From CAYQJS01 sp964417895 (GTDB lineage: Bacteria; Chloroflexota; UBA6077; SHYK01): a stretch of DNA of 64,000 nucleotides. The notes beneath the pieces were generated by a model. The model had not been told where the DNA came from, did not search any database, and saw only the letters and a list, made by a program, of their open reading frames with translations. Location: contig CAYQJS010000009.1 in assembly GCA_964417895.1 (NCBI GenBank), positions 1 to 64,000 of the forward strand. The letters run 5' to 3'. Made by a program: the position numbers and the translations under genes. Shown one piece after another: positions 8,503 through 16,152 of this stretch. How positions within the stretch are numbered: the stretch's first letter is position 1; the number at the start of each line of letters is the position of its first letter.

Positions 8503-9237
8503 TTAAAGGCCCGTGCCGCCCTCGACGTCGAGGAACTGGCCGGTGATCCAGGCGGACTCGTTCGAGGCGAAATAGAGCGCCGCGTAGGCGACGTCCCCCG
8601 GGTGCGGGGGCCGGTCGATGCCCGCTGGCGGGTCCGTGAAGGGCTCGTCTCCGCCCGAGCCGCCCATGCCTCCCGGGCAGATGCAATTCACGCGGACGCC
8701 ATCCGCCTTGAGGCTGCGCGCGAGGCTCTCCGTGAGCGCGATGACGCCCGCCTTCGAGGCCGCGTAGCCCGCCGACGAGCGGCGGCGCACCGCCGGCGCC
8801 GCGGCGACGAGGATCGCGCTCCCGCCAGTCTTGCGCAGCTCGGGGAGCGCCTGGCGAACAGGCAGGAAGTTGCTGGTGAGGTTGACTCCTACCAGGTAGC
8901 CCCAGGCCTCGTCGTCCAGCTCGTCGGGCGGGCGACGGGAAAAGGCATTGTCTCCGACGTTGCAGTAGAGCACGTCCAGCTTCCCGAAGTGCTGGATCGC
9001 CCCCGCCACGAGCGCGGCGCACCCGTCGGACGTGAGCGCGTCGCCCGTGGCGCACGCGATCTCGCCGGCGCCCTCCGAAAGGTGCGCTCGGATGCGCGTG
9101 GCCAGCTCATCGAGGGGCTCCAGCCGGCGCGCGCCCAGCACTACGTTGGCTCCTTCGCGGGCGAAGAGCCAGGGCACGGCGCTCCCCATGCCACCGCCCG
9201 CGCCCACGATCAGGGCGACCTTGCCATTCAGCCGCAT
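8503..9237 (-). CDS. SDR-family oxidoreductase, atypical active site
   Basis: A protein of 244 residues with a classical short-chain dehydrogenase fold. The Rossmann motif reads VGAGGGMG (11-18), and the Tyr-x3-Lys pair is Y158 and K162 (YAASK). Two usual features are altered. The residue 13 before the Tyr, normally the catalytic Ser, is Ala145 in ILVAAAPAV, and the NNAG motif is CNVG (92-95). The enzyme may therefore be weak, unusual or non-catalytic. The C-terminus ends in a typical ITGQFLDVEGG. ATG 9237 starts immediately before MRLNGKV; another ATG five codons earlier is possible. It lies downstream of a ferritin-like gene on the same strand but separated by a repeat. Confidence 0.85.
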   Translation of the reverse strand: MRLNGKVALIVGAGGGMGSAVPWLFAREGANVVLGARRLEPLDELATRIRAHLSEGAGEIACATGDALTSDGCAALVAGAIQHFGKLDVLYCNVGDNAFSRRPPDELDDEAWGYLVGVNLTSNFLPVRQALPELRKTGGSAILVAAAPAVRRRSSAGYAASKAGVIALTESLARSLKADGVRVNCICPGGMGGSGGDEPFTDPPAGIDRPPHPGDVAYAALYFASNESAWITGQFLDVEGGTGL

Positions 9238-9310
9238 GGGGCTAGGGTACACGGTTCAAGTTGCCCCGTGCAGCCGAAACGGGCATCGCGCGAACTCGTG
9301 CCCGGGGGGC

Positions 9311-9352
9311 CCCCTCACCCTCACCCTCTCCCCCGGGCGCGGGGGAGAGGGG
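9311..9352. repeat. G-rich interspersed palindrome (family A)
   Basis: CCCTCACCCTCTCCCCC, then a GGGCGC centre, then GGGGGAGAGGGG. It sits in the gap between the ferritin-like and SDR genes. Confidence 0.5.
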
Positions 9353-9360
9353 ATCCTGCT

Positions 9361-10011
9361 TTACAGTTCCCCTAATACACCCAGCGCATCCTGCACGCGG
9401 TCGCCGAGACTGGCCAGGAAGCTGTCGTGGGCTTTCGGCGCTTCGGCAGGCAGGACCCCTGCGTCGGCGAGTGCTTGCAGGGCGCCGTGCCGCGGGTAGA
9501 TCTGCTTGATCCAGTCCCGCGCCTCGATCATCTCGAGCGCCAGGCGCCGGCCGAGCGCCGGGTCTGGGTTGGCAATAGTGCGGAAGCTGCCCAGAGCGAA
9601 CGCCTGGTGCTGGCGCTCCTGCTCCACGAGCCTGGCAGCGGCCTCTGCCAGCGCCGCTTCAGGCGCATGTACCAGGGCGACAAGGGCGCCGGTGGCAGCT
9701 TGATCCAGCGCGAACACCGCCATGAGCGCCGACGGCCAGGACTGATCGTTAGGGCAACGGCCGGGCGGGCCACAACCCGGCGCCGACGGCGCCGCCACAT
9801 GGGGGAGCGTCGCAGCACCATGGCGCATCACGTTACTCAGCTCCATCGCCTGAGCCATTTCATCCGCGGCCAGCGCGGCCAGCGCCAGGCGTGCATCCCG
9901 TGTGAGCGTGCGCTGGCTGAGGGCAGCGTACATCTGACCAGCCCCCAGCTTCGCTTGCTGGGTCCGCAGCACGAAATCGAGGAGCGCGTCGTGCTTGGAT
10001 GTGGGAGGCAT
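9361..10011 (-). CDS. Ferritin-like/PaaA-PaaC-like helical protein
   Basis: A protein of 216 residues, almost entirely helical. It shows repeated four-helix-bundle segments, with candidate metal residues in DEMAQAMELSNVM and VEQERQHQAFA (E-x2-H-like). The layout recalls the catalytic and structural subunits of phenylacetyl-CoA epoxygenase and related ferritin-like proteins, which bind a di-iron centre. A complete E/ExxH-E/ExxH set is not clear, so metal binding is uncertain. A CGPPGRCP loop lies in the middle. The ATG at 10011 is the first start with family-like sequence; the frame upstream runs through a repeat. No other paa genes are nearby. Confidence 0.55.
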   Translation of the reverse strand: MPPTSKHDALLDFVLRTQQAKLGAGQMYAALSQRTLTRDARLALAALAADEMAQAMELSNVMRHGAATLPHVAAPSAPGCGPPGRCPNDQSWPSALMAVFALDQAATGALVALVHAPEAALAEAAARLVEQERQHQAFALGSFRTIANPDPALGRRLALEMIEARDWIKQIYPRHGALQALADAGVLPAEAPKAHDSFLASLGDRVQDALGVLGEL

Positions 10012-10124
10012 CCGGGCTCCGCGCGAGCGTTGGGGTAGTATATTCCTCACGAGAGGCGCCCTCTCCACCTTGAGGCGGGCATCCTGAACGGGCCGAAGCA
10101 AATGTTTCGCAGTTCTCACTGCGT

Positions 10125-10216
10125 GGATTCACCCCCACCCGAACCTCCCTCGTCGAGGGGGAGGGAGTGCGGCTGTCCCCTCCCCCCTTGCGGGGGAGGG
10201 TTAGGGAGGGGGGTAG
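10125..10216. repeat. G-rich interspersed palindromes (family A, two units)
   Basis: Two adjacent palindromic units (centres CGTCGA and TTGCG) lie between divergent genes. They are followed by TTTCTACGAAGCATTTCGATGGA-like sequence that recurs with small changes after the repeats near 36990. Confidence 0.55.
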
Positions 10217-10244
10217 TCCGGGCTCATTTCTACGAAGCATTTCG

Positions 10245-10775
10245 ATGGACGTGCTCAGGATGACGCGCCCTCCAGCGCAGTCTGTTCGCAGCCCTGCATC
10301 CCGAGCCCTCGTTCGCTCGCTAGCCTGGTCTACGATCCTCCTCGCGGCCGTGGTGATGGCCGGGTGCGGCGGCGGACAGGGATCGGGGGCGATCGGCCAG
10401 CGCGTCGCCGCGGGCGATTACCAGCTCACGGCAACCGACCTGGAAAATCCCGCTCAGCCACCCGATCGGTTCACGAATCCCAAGGCGGGCAATCGTTTCG
10501 TCAAGCTCGACGTGCTCATCGAGAATCTCGGCTCGCAGCACCTTCCAGTGGCGGCCGCTCACTTCACGCTGCGCGACACCGGCGGCATCGACAACCCGGC
10601 CGTCCCCGGCATTCCGACCGACCGCGGCTTGAAGCAGACGAGCGTCGCGCCAGGCCAGCGCTTGCAGAGCGTGCTCTATTTCGAAATGGCCGCGAACCAG
10701 CGGCCCGAGCAACTGGTGTTCGCCCCGGCTATCGTCGGATGGAATACACGCATCGCCGTGGGCCTTTCGGCCTAG
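10245..10775 (+). CDS. DUF4352-like lipoprotein
   Basis: A protein of 176 residues with a lipoprotein signal peptide: basic N-terminus, hydrophobic stretch and lipobox VMAGC (Cys41). The mature part is a beta-rich domain with the pattern NRFVKLDVLIENLGSQ and later ALYF-like strands, as in DUF4352 immunoprotective-like domains that decorate the outer face of the membrane. ATG 10245 gives the shortest plausible signal peptide; ATG 10260 is an alternative. A tiny membrane protein gene follows after 6 nt. No ligand can be predicted. Confidence 0.65.
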   Translation: MDVLRMTRPPAQSVRSPASRALVRSLAWSTILLAAVVMAGCGGGQGSGAIGQRVAAGDYQLTATDLENPAQPPDRFTNPKAGNRFVKLDVLIENLGSQHLPVAAAHFTLRDTGGIDNPAVPGIPTDRGLKQTSVAPGQRLQSVLYFEMAANQRPEQLVFAPAIVGWNTRIAVGLSA

Positions 10776-10781
10776 ACCACC

Positions 10782-10958
10782 GTGGGTGACTTCCTCGAAG
10801 CGCTGCTGGCGACGGCGCTCCTTGGCGTCACGGTGGCTGTGCTGTACCGCCTGATCGTCGGCGAGGTGCCCTGGACTTTTTTCGTCGGCGAGCTGGTGGG
10901 GCTGGCGATGGGCGTCAGTCTGCTCCTGGCCGCCGGCCCCCGACCGCATCGCCGCTGA
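10782..10958 (+). CDS. Small membrane protein, two predicted helices
   Basis: A GTG-started frame of 58 codons, 6 nt after the lipoprotein stop. The product has two hydrophobic stretches, ALLATALLGVTVAVLY and FFVGELVGLAMGVSLLLAAG, joined by a short loop with EVPW, and a basic tail (PRPHRR). It was found by reading the gap; there is no known family. The close spacing suggests co-transcription with the lipoprotein. The hydrophobic pattern and tight spacing are the only evidence, so it remains a candidate. Confidence 0.5.
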   Translation: MGDFLEALLATALLGVTVAVLYRLIVGEVPWTFFVGELVGLAMGVSLLLAAGPRPHRR

Positions 10959-10981
10959 CAGGCTGCTGACAAAGGTTGGGT

Positions 10982-11040
10982 TCCGCTCGTGGTGAGCCTG
11001 TCGAACCACCCGTCCCTTCGACAAGCTCAGGGTGAGCGGG
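10982..11040. repeat. Imperfect palindrome with TGAGC/GCTCA arms (family D)
   Basis: Left arm CCGCTCGTGGTGAGCCTGTC and right arm GACAAGCTCAGGGTGAGCGG pair with a few mismatches around CCGTCC. This design is common between genes in many high-GC environmental genomes. It lies between convergent genes (lipoprotein set and copper operon). Confidence 0.55.
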
Positions 11041-11058
11041 CTTCTCAGCAGCCTGCCG

Positions 11059-11289
11059 CTAGGCGCCCACCGAGGCGGCGACAGACTCGACCGGGTACTC
11101 CTCTTCCCGCAGGATCTCCTTCACCCGCTCGATGGTGATCGTCCCCTCGTCGTAGTCGAGCTGGACCTGCCTGCCAGGAATGTCCACCCGGACGGCCCGC
11201 ACGCCCGCGACGGGCGTCAGCGCCTCCGTGATGGCGTGCTCGCAGTGCTCGCACGAGATGTCGGGTACGTTCAGGGTCACTCGCGACAT
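11059..11289 (-). CDS. copZ: Heavy-metal-associated copper chaperone (CopZ-like)
   Basis: A protein of 76 residues, a single HMA domain with the beta-alpha-beta-beta-alpha-beta pattern. The metal site is C-x2-C in DISCEHCEHAI; the usual MxCxxC Met is replaced by Ile. It would shuttle Cu(I) in the cytoplasm to the ATPase encoded upstream. The ATG at 11289 follows GGGAGG, and the gene begins about 50 nt after copA on the same strand. The order regulator, ATPase, chaperone makes a copper role most likely. Confidence 0.85.
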   Translation of the reverse strand: MSRVTLNVPDISCEHCEHAITEALTPVAGVRAVRVDIPGRQVQLDYDEGTITIERVKEILREEEYPVESVAASVGA

Positions 11290-11338
11290 TGATGCCTCCC
11301 TCTCTCTCGGACTGTGTAAGTAGTGCTTTTGTTGCGTT

Positions 11339-14104
11339 TCAATGAACCATGAGCTGGCCGACCATGCCGCCCTCTTTGTGGCCGGCGACGTTGCAGACCA
11401 CGGTGTAGGTCCCGGGGGACGGTGCGCGAAATACCACCTCGTCCGTCGCGCCGCCACCGGCCGCCACGTGGGCCCCCGCGACTCCCGCCACGGACCAATC
11501 GTGAACGTCGCTGTCGGTGTTGCGCAGCTGCACGCGGAGGACCTCGCCCGCGTGGGCGGTAATCGCCGACGGGCTGAACCGCAGGTCGCGGCCAGCCGCT
11601 ATCGTCACAATGCGAGCGCCAGCCAGCTCCGCCGCGCTGAGCCGGGGCGCCGCCTCGACGGCGTGCCCGTGGTCTACGCCATCGGCGCCCGCGGGCTCAC
11701 CGTCGGCGCGAGCGAGGAGCAGCGCGGCCGCGCCGACGCCTAGCGCCAACAGGGCTACCCCGCCGAGATACCCCCAGTCACCGAGGCGGTCTCCGACGGA
11801 ACGCCGAGTGATCTCGGCAAGGCCGGAGGGGCGCCGGAACCCGCGGAGGCGCAGTGAGTTGGTCACTACGCTGACACTGGACATGGCCATGGCGGCGGCC
11901 GCCAGCGCCGGGCTCAACAGGACCCTCAAGAATGGGTAGATCGCACCCGCCGCCACGGGGATCAGCACCACGTTGTATGCGAACGCCCAGAACAGGTTCT
12001 GCCGAATTGTTGCCACGGTGCGCCGTGAAAGCGCGATGGCGGTAATGACACCGCGGAGGTCGTTGCCCACCAGGGTGACGTCCGATGCCGCCAGCGCTAC
12101 GTCCGTGCCGGCTCCGATGGCGATGCCCAGGTCAGCCTGGGCGAGGGCCGGCGCATCATTGATGCCATCGCCCACCATCGCCACCCGCTTGCCCTGCCGC
12201 TGCAGCTCCTTGACGCGCTCGGCCTTCTGCTCGGGCAACACTTCTGCCAGAACTCTGCGGATGCCCAGCTCGGCCGCGACGGCGTTGGCGGTGCGCTCGT
12301 TGTCCCCCGTCACCATCCAGACCTCGAGGCCGAGGGCCTCGAGCTGGCGCACAGCGTCGGCCGCCTCCGGGCGCGCTCGATCGGCGACAGCGATGACTCC
12401 CAAGGGCGAGCCATCGACCGCCACATACATCGGAGTGGCGCCTTTCGCGGCCAGCGCCTCCGCCCTCTCGACCAGACCGTCGAGCCCCACCCCCGCCGAC
12501 TCCATAAGCGCCCGATTTCCGAGGAGCACCTCACCCCCCTCGACGCGGGCCCGGACTCCGTGACCGGCCAGTGCAACGAAGCTATCCGCGGCCGGTAGGT
12601 CGAGCGCCAGATCCTTGGCGCGCGCCACGATCGCCTCGCCAAAGGGATGCTCGGAGCCCAGCTCGGCGGCCGCCGCTAGCCGAAGAAGCTCGCGCTCGCC
12701 GACGCCTCCCACCCGGAGCACGTCGATCACCGCCGGCTTGCCGAGTGTGAGCGTGCCCGTTTTGTCCAGGACGACGGCATCGATCTTGTGGGCGTTCTCC
12801 AGCGCCTCCCCTCCACGGATGAGGACACCGTTCTCCGCGCCCTTACCCGTGCCCACCATGATCGCCGTCGGCGTCGCCAGCCCCATCGCGCAGGGACAGG
12901 CGATGATGAGGACGGCGATGAACGTCTGCAGGGCCATGGTTGCCCGCGGCTCCGGGCCGAAGGCCAGCCACGCACCCGCGGCGACTACGGCCAGGATAAT
13001 GACCGCCGGCACGAAGTAGCTGGCCACCAGGTCCGCGAGGCGCTGTATAGGCGCCTTGGAGCCCTGCGCCTCCTCCACCAGCCGAACGATCTGCGCAAGC
13101 GTGGTGTCCGCCCCGACGCGCGTGGCGCGGAAGACGAGGGTTCCCGTGCGATTGAGGCTACCGCCCACGACGACGGACCCTGGGAGCTTTTCGACCGGCG
13201 CCGACTCACCGGTGAGCATCGACTCGTCCACGGCAGACGAGCCCTCCTCGACGACGCCGTCCACGGGAAGCTTCTCGCCGGGCCGCACCCGCACGCGGTC
13301 CCCGGCCACGAGATCGTCAATGGGGATGTCCTGTTCGCCGCCGTCGCGGATGACTCGTGCGGTCTTGGGCCGTAACCCCATGAGGGCCACGATTGCCGCC
13401 GACGTTTGACTGCGAGCCCGGGCTTCGAGCCAGCGCCCCATGAGAATCAGCGCGATGATGATCACTGCCGTCTCGTAGTAGACGTGGATGGGCAAAGCCC
13501 AGGCGTTGGCAAGGCCAGGCCACAGCGTCACGAAAGCGGAGTACAGGTAGGCGGCGGACGTGCCCACCGCCACGAGGGTGTTCATGTCGGTGGTGCCGTG
13601 GCGCGCGGCCGCCCACGCGGTCCGGTAGAACCCGGCGCCGGCCCAGAACTGGATGGGGGTGGCCAGCAGCAGCATGGGGAGGTAGAGCACGGTGTGGTCA
13701 AACGGGAGCGGCAGATACATAGCCGCCATCATGGCGACGCCCACCGGAAGGGCTACCAGGAAGCGAAGTCTCAGCCCGTCCAGTTCCGACTTCCTAGTTC
13801 CGAGTTCCGCCGGCGTCTTATTCCCGCCAGCCCACGGGACTGACCCGGAACTCGGAACCCGTAACTCGGAACCGACGCCATAGCCGGCGCGCTCGATCGC
13901 ATGCTTCAGAGCCGGAAAGTCGGCGAGGGCCGGGTCATAGACGACCTTCGCCTTCTCGGTGGCGAGGTTGACCGCGGCGTCCCGGACGCCCTCGACTTTC
14001 GTCAGGGCTCGTTCGACACGGCGTACACAGCTAGCGCACGTCATGCCCGTAACAGGAACAATGACCTCGCGAGTGGCGCTTCTGGGCTCGTCGCTAACTG
14101 TCAT
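11339..14104 (-). CDS. copA: P1B-type copper ATPase with C-terminal cupredoxin domain
   Basis: A protein of 921 residues. Residues 14-77 are an HMA domain (MTCASC, 21-26). The ATPase core has TGE (298-300), the transmembrane CPC (403-405), DKTGT with phosphorylated D447, HP (486-487) and GDGIND (645-650). The YN and M-x2-S motifs of the last core helices fit Cu(I) export. Unusually, an extra membrane helix (about 781-799) leads to a 100-residue cupredoxin-like domain with the type-1 copper ligand set H868, C904, H909 and M914. The tail would sit outside if the added helix crosses once. Residues 80-110 are a repeat-derived insert. ATG 14104 lies 7 nt after csoR. Confidence 0.9.
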   Translation of the reverse strand: MTVSDEPRSATREVIVPVTGMTCASCVRRVERALTKVEGVRDAAVNLATEKAKVVYDPALADFPALKHAIERAGYGVGSELRVPSSGSVPWAGGNKTPAELGTRKSELDGLRLRFLVALPVGVAMMAAMYLPLPFDHTVLYLPMLLLATPIQFWAGAGFYRTAWAAARHGTTDMNTLVAVGTSAAYLYSAFVTLWPGLANAWALPIHVYYETAVIIIALILMGRWLEARARSQTSAAIVALMGLRPKTARVIRDGGEQDIPIDDLVAGDRVRVRPGEKLPVDGVVEEGSSAVDESMLTGESAPVEKLPGSVVVGGSLNRTGTLVFRATRVGADTTLAQIVRLVEEAQGSKAPIQRLADLVASYFVPAVIILAVVAAGAWLAFGPEPRATMALQTFIAVLIIACPCAMGLATPTAIMVGTGKGAENGVLIRGGEALENAHKIDAVVLDKTGTLTLGKPAVIDVLRVGGVGERELLRLAAAAELGSEHPFGEAIVARAKDLALDLPAADSFVALAGHGVRARVEGGEVLLGNRALMESAGVGLDGLVERAEALAAKGATPMYVAVDGSPLGVIAVADRARPEAADAVRQLEALGLEVWMVTGDNERTANAVAAELGIRRVLAEVLPEQKAERVKELQRQGKRVAMVGDGINDAPALAQADLGIAIGAGTDVALAASDVTLVGNDLRGVITAIALSRRTVATIRQNLFWAFAYNVVLIPVAAGAIYPFLRVLLSPALAAAAMAMSSVSVVTNSLRLRGFRRPSGLAEITRRSVGDRLGDWGYLGGVALLALGVGAAALLLARADGEPAGADGVDHGHAVEAAPRLSAAELAGARIVTIAAGRDLRFSPSAITAHAGEVLRVQLRNTDSDVHDWSVAGVAGAHVAAGGGATDEVVFRAPSPGTYTVVCNVAGHKEGGMVGQLMVH
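13779..13876. repeat. GGAACTCGGAAC-type words inside copA (family F)
   Basis: Several copies of GTTCCGA/TCGGAAC-type words lie on both sides of a non-repeat core and are translated in frame as residues 80-110 of CopA, between the HMA domain and the first membrane helix. The insertion does not break the reading frame. Confidence 0.55.
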
Positions 14105-14111
14105 GGCGATG

Positions 14112-14375
14112 CTAGCGGCGCGCCAGCTGGAACAACTCCGCCAGCTCCGCAATCACTTCCTCGTCCCGCCCCTCGGCGAAGCTCCCTGGGACGCAGGAGT
14201 TGAGGTGTCCCTTCAGGAGCACGTCCTCCAGCTTGTCGATGGCGCGCTGCACCGCGTACGTCTGCCTGAGAATGTCGACGCAGTAGGCGTCGTCTTCGAC
14301 CATCTTGCGGATCCCCTTGAGGTGACCCTCGATGGAGGCCAGGCGCAAGAGCGCGTCCTTCCGGCCGGCCTGCAT
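14112..14375 (-). CDS. csoR: CsoR-type copper-sensing repressor
   Basis: A protein of 87 residues of the CsoR/RcnR/FrmR family, all-helical DNA-binding tetramers. The three Cu(I) ligands are present: Cys in DAYCVDILRQ and His-x3-Cys in KGHLNSCV, the C-H-C pattern typical of copper sensors rather than RcnR. The end of the protein, VIAELAELFQLARR, matches the family. It would repress the operon it heads and be released by Cu(I). The ATG at 14375 follows GGGAGGAG; the upstream GTG would overlap this ribosome site. copA follows after 7 nt. Confidence 0.9.
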   Translation of the reverse strand: MQAGRKDALLRLASIEGHLKGIRKMVEDDAYCVDILRQTYAVQRAIDKLEDVLLKGHLNSCVPGSFAEGRDEEVIAELAELFQLARR

Positions 14376-14504
14376 GGGCGCTCCTCCCACCCCCTGGGGG
14401 AGGGGGGGTTAGTCATGGGAAGATGCTACGCGATGAGCCTGTGAGGAGGCAAATTCGGCGGGAAGCGTGCGTGCGCACCGGGTTTTGCGCTCAACGCCAC
14501 CGGG

Positions 14505-14611
14505 CACGCCCTCACCCCCCTCTCCCAGGGAGGCGGTAGCGCATCGCCTCTCCCTCTGGGAGAGGCCGGCCGAAGGTCGCCTTTAGGCGACCGAGGACGG
14601 GTGAGGGCGTG
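14505..14611. mobile_element. MITE-like element with 13-bp terminal inverted repeats, copy 1
   Basis: The ends CACGCCCTCACCC and GGGTGAGGGCGTG are perfect inverted repeats. The interior has a hairpin GGTCGCCT/AGGCGACC and a CTCCCTCTGGGAG palindrome. A second copy with the same ends and interior lies at 25083-25196. No coding capacity, so it would need a transposase in trans if mobile. It occupies much of the gap 14376-14730. Confidence 0.6.
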
Positions 14612-14689
14612 GCACTCTGCGAGGGAAGCTCAGGAGTCGAGGGGCCCCGGCGAAGCCCGCTGAAGGGGGCTGGCTACAACAGCGAGGCA

Positions 14690-14724
14690 AGGACTGAGGC
14701 TAACCTCTCGGGTTCCTCAGTCCT
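14690..14724 (-). terminator. Hairpin downstream of the ErpA-like gene
   Basis: Arms AGGACTGAGG (14690-14699) and CCTCAGTCCT (14715-14724) are a perfect 10-bp inverted repeat with a 15-nt loop, starting 7 nt past the stop of the minus-strand gene. There is no clear T tract, so it may be a rho-dependent end or mRNA-stabilising hairpin. Confidence 0.5.
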
Positions 14725-14730
14725 CGCGGA

Positions 14731-15057
14731 TCAGTGGCCGCAGCCGCAGCCGCCGCCTCCGCCTCCCGGTCTGGACGGGTTCACGATAGTAAACCCGCGG
14801 CCCATCAGGCTGTCGCGGAAATCGATCTCGGCACCCTCGAGATGCGGGGCGGACTCCATGTCGACCACGAGCTTTATCCCCTCGGCCTCGAACACGCTCT
14901 CAGCCTCGGTAAACTCGTTTTCGACACCCATGCCGTAGTGGGCCGCGCCGCATCCACACGAGCCGGCGACGAAGACGCGGATCGCCAGATCGGGCCCTTC
15001 CTGCTCGGTGATGATGCGCTTCAGCTCGCTCGTGGCTCGCTCGCTAACGGTGATCAT
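14731..15057 (-). CDS. ErpA/IscA-type iron-sulfur carrier (HesB family)
   Basis: A protein of 108 residues, an A-type carrier fold. The family uses three cysteines to bind and transfer Fe-S clusters; here Cys34 and Cys36 lie in AGSCGCGAAHYGMG and Cys104 and Cys106 in the C-terminal CGCGH after a glycine run. The extra Cys at 34/36 relative to the classical one is a small variation. It would deliver [2Fe-2S] or [4Fe-4S] clusters to apoproteins in the cytoplasm. ATG 15057 begins MITVSERA, the natural family start. It stands alone apart from the hairpin downstream. Confidence 0.8.
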   Translation of the reverse strand: MITVSERATSELKRIITEQEGPDLAIRVFVAGSCGCGAAHYGMGVENEFTEAESVFEAEGIKLVVDMESAPHLEGAEIDFRDSLMGRGFTIVNPSRPGGGGGGCGCGH

Positions 15058-15242
15058 CGAAGCGGTCTCCTCCGTGCCTCGCACCCCCCGAGGGGCTGCT
15101 CGCGCCATTCTACCATGCTTCGCCCCTACGGGTGGCGCGGACCGGCCAGGGCGACTGTCAGAGCCTACGAACCAGCTTCCTCAGGATGCTTGGTTTCGAG
15201 CGGCTAGTGTATGCTTCTGGGCACCACACGTGGGGGGACACG

Positions 15243-16148
15243 ATGGCGGACCAGGAGACGACGCGCGGTCTGCTCGCAGGCGCATTCGACATGCACGTTC
15301 ACAGCGGCCCCGACGTCTTGCCGAGAAAGTTCGACGACATCCTGCTCGCCGAGCGCACGCGGGAGTCCGGCATGGCGGGCTTCGTCCTGAAGTCGCACTA
15401 TGTCTGCACGGCTGATCGGGCCGCCCTCATCCGCCAGGTCTATCCGGACGTGAGAGCCTATGGCGGCATCGTGTTGAACAATGCCGTCGGCGGGCTGAAT
15501 CCCATCGCCGTCGACATCGCCGGTCGACTGGGCGCCAGAGTGGTCTGGCTGCCCACCGTGGACTCGGCGAACGAGTTGGAGAACGTGGCCGGCCAGAAGG
15601 ACGAGAGCAAGCTCCCCTACTGGATGGGCATCGCCCGAGAGATGCGCGCGCTGGGCATCGCCGGCGAGTGGCTGAAGGTGACCGATGAGGACGGCAAGGT
15701 CAGCAAAGCCACCCACGACTGTCTCGACTTGATCGCCAAGCACGACATGATCCTCGCGACCGGCCACATCGGCCCCAGCGAGATGCCGGCGGTCGTCAAA
15801 GCGGCAGTCGAGCAAGGCGTCAAGCGGATCGTCATCACGCACCCGGAGTTCCCCACTACGTGTTTGACAATCGAGGAGCAGCGCGCGTTGACACGGTTCG
15901 ACGTTTTCTTCGAGCGTTGCTTTACGACCCCGCACACCGGGAAGATTGCCTGGGAGCAGGTGTTCGACAACATCCGCACCATTGGGTCGAGCACGACGAT
16001 CCTCTCAACGGACCTGGGACAATCCAACAACCCATTCGTGGACGAGGGCCTGGGAATGTTCGTTGGCAAGCTGCTAGACGCCGGTTTTCGCGAGACGGAG
16101 ATCCAGCAGATGGCGAGGCACAACGCGACGCAGGTCCTCGAGGGGTAA
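15243..16148 (+). CDS. DUF6282-type metal-dependent hydrolase
   Basis: A protein of 301 residues, TIM-barrel amidohydrolase/PHP-like. Candidate metal ligands are the N-terminal H-x-H in FDMHVHSGPD, a His in LKSHY, ATGHIGPSE and ITHPEFP, and an Asp near ILSTDLGQ at the C-terminal end. These fit the DUF6282 group of amidohydrolase-like proteins, whose substrate is unknown. The ATG at 15243 follows GGGGGG; the frame extends upstream without similarity. The STAND-ATPase gene begins 5 nt after the stop, so they may be co-transcribed. Confidence 0.75.
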   Translation: MADQETTRGLLAGAFDMHVHSGPDVLPRKFDDILLAERTRESGMAGFVLKSHYVCTADRAALIRQVYPDVRAYGGIVLNNAVGGLNPIAVDIAGRLGARVVWLPTVDSANELENVAGQKDESKLPYWMGIAREMRALGIAGEWLKVTDEDGKVSKATHDCLDLIAKHDMILATGHIGPSEMPAVVKAAVEQGVKRIVITHPEFPTTCLTIEEQRALTRFDVFFERCFTTPHTGKIAWEQVFDNIRTIGSSTTILSTDLGQSNNPFVDEGLGMFVGKLLDAGFRETEIQQMARHNATQVLEG

Positions 16149-16152
16149 TGGC

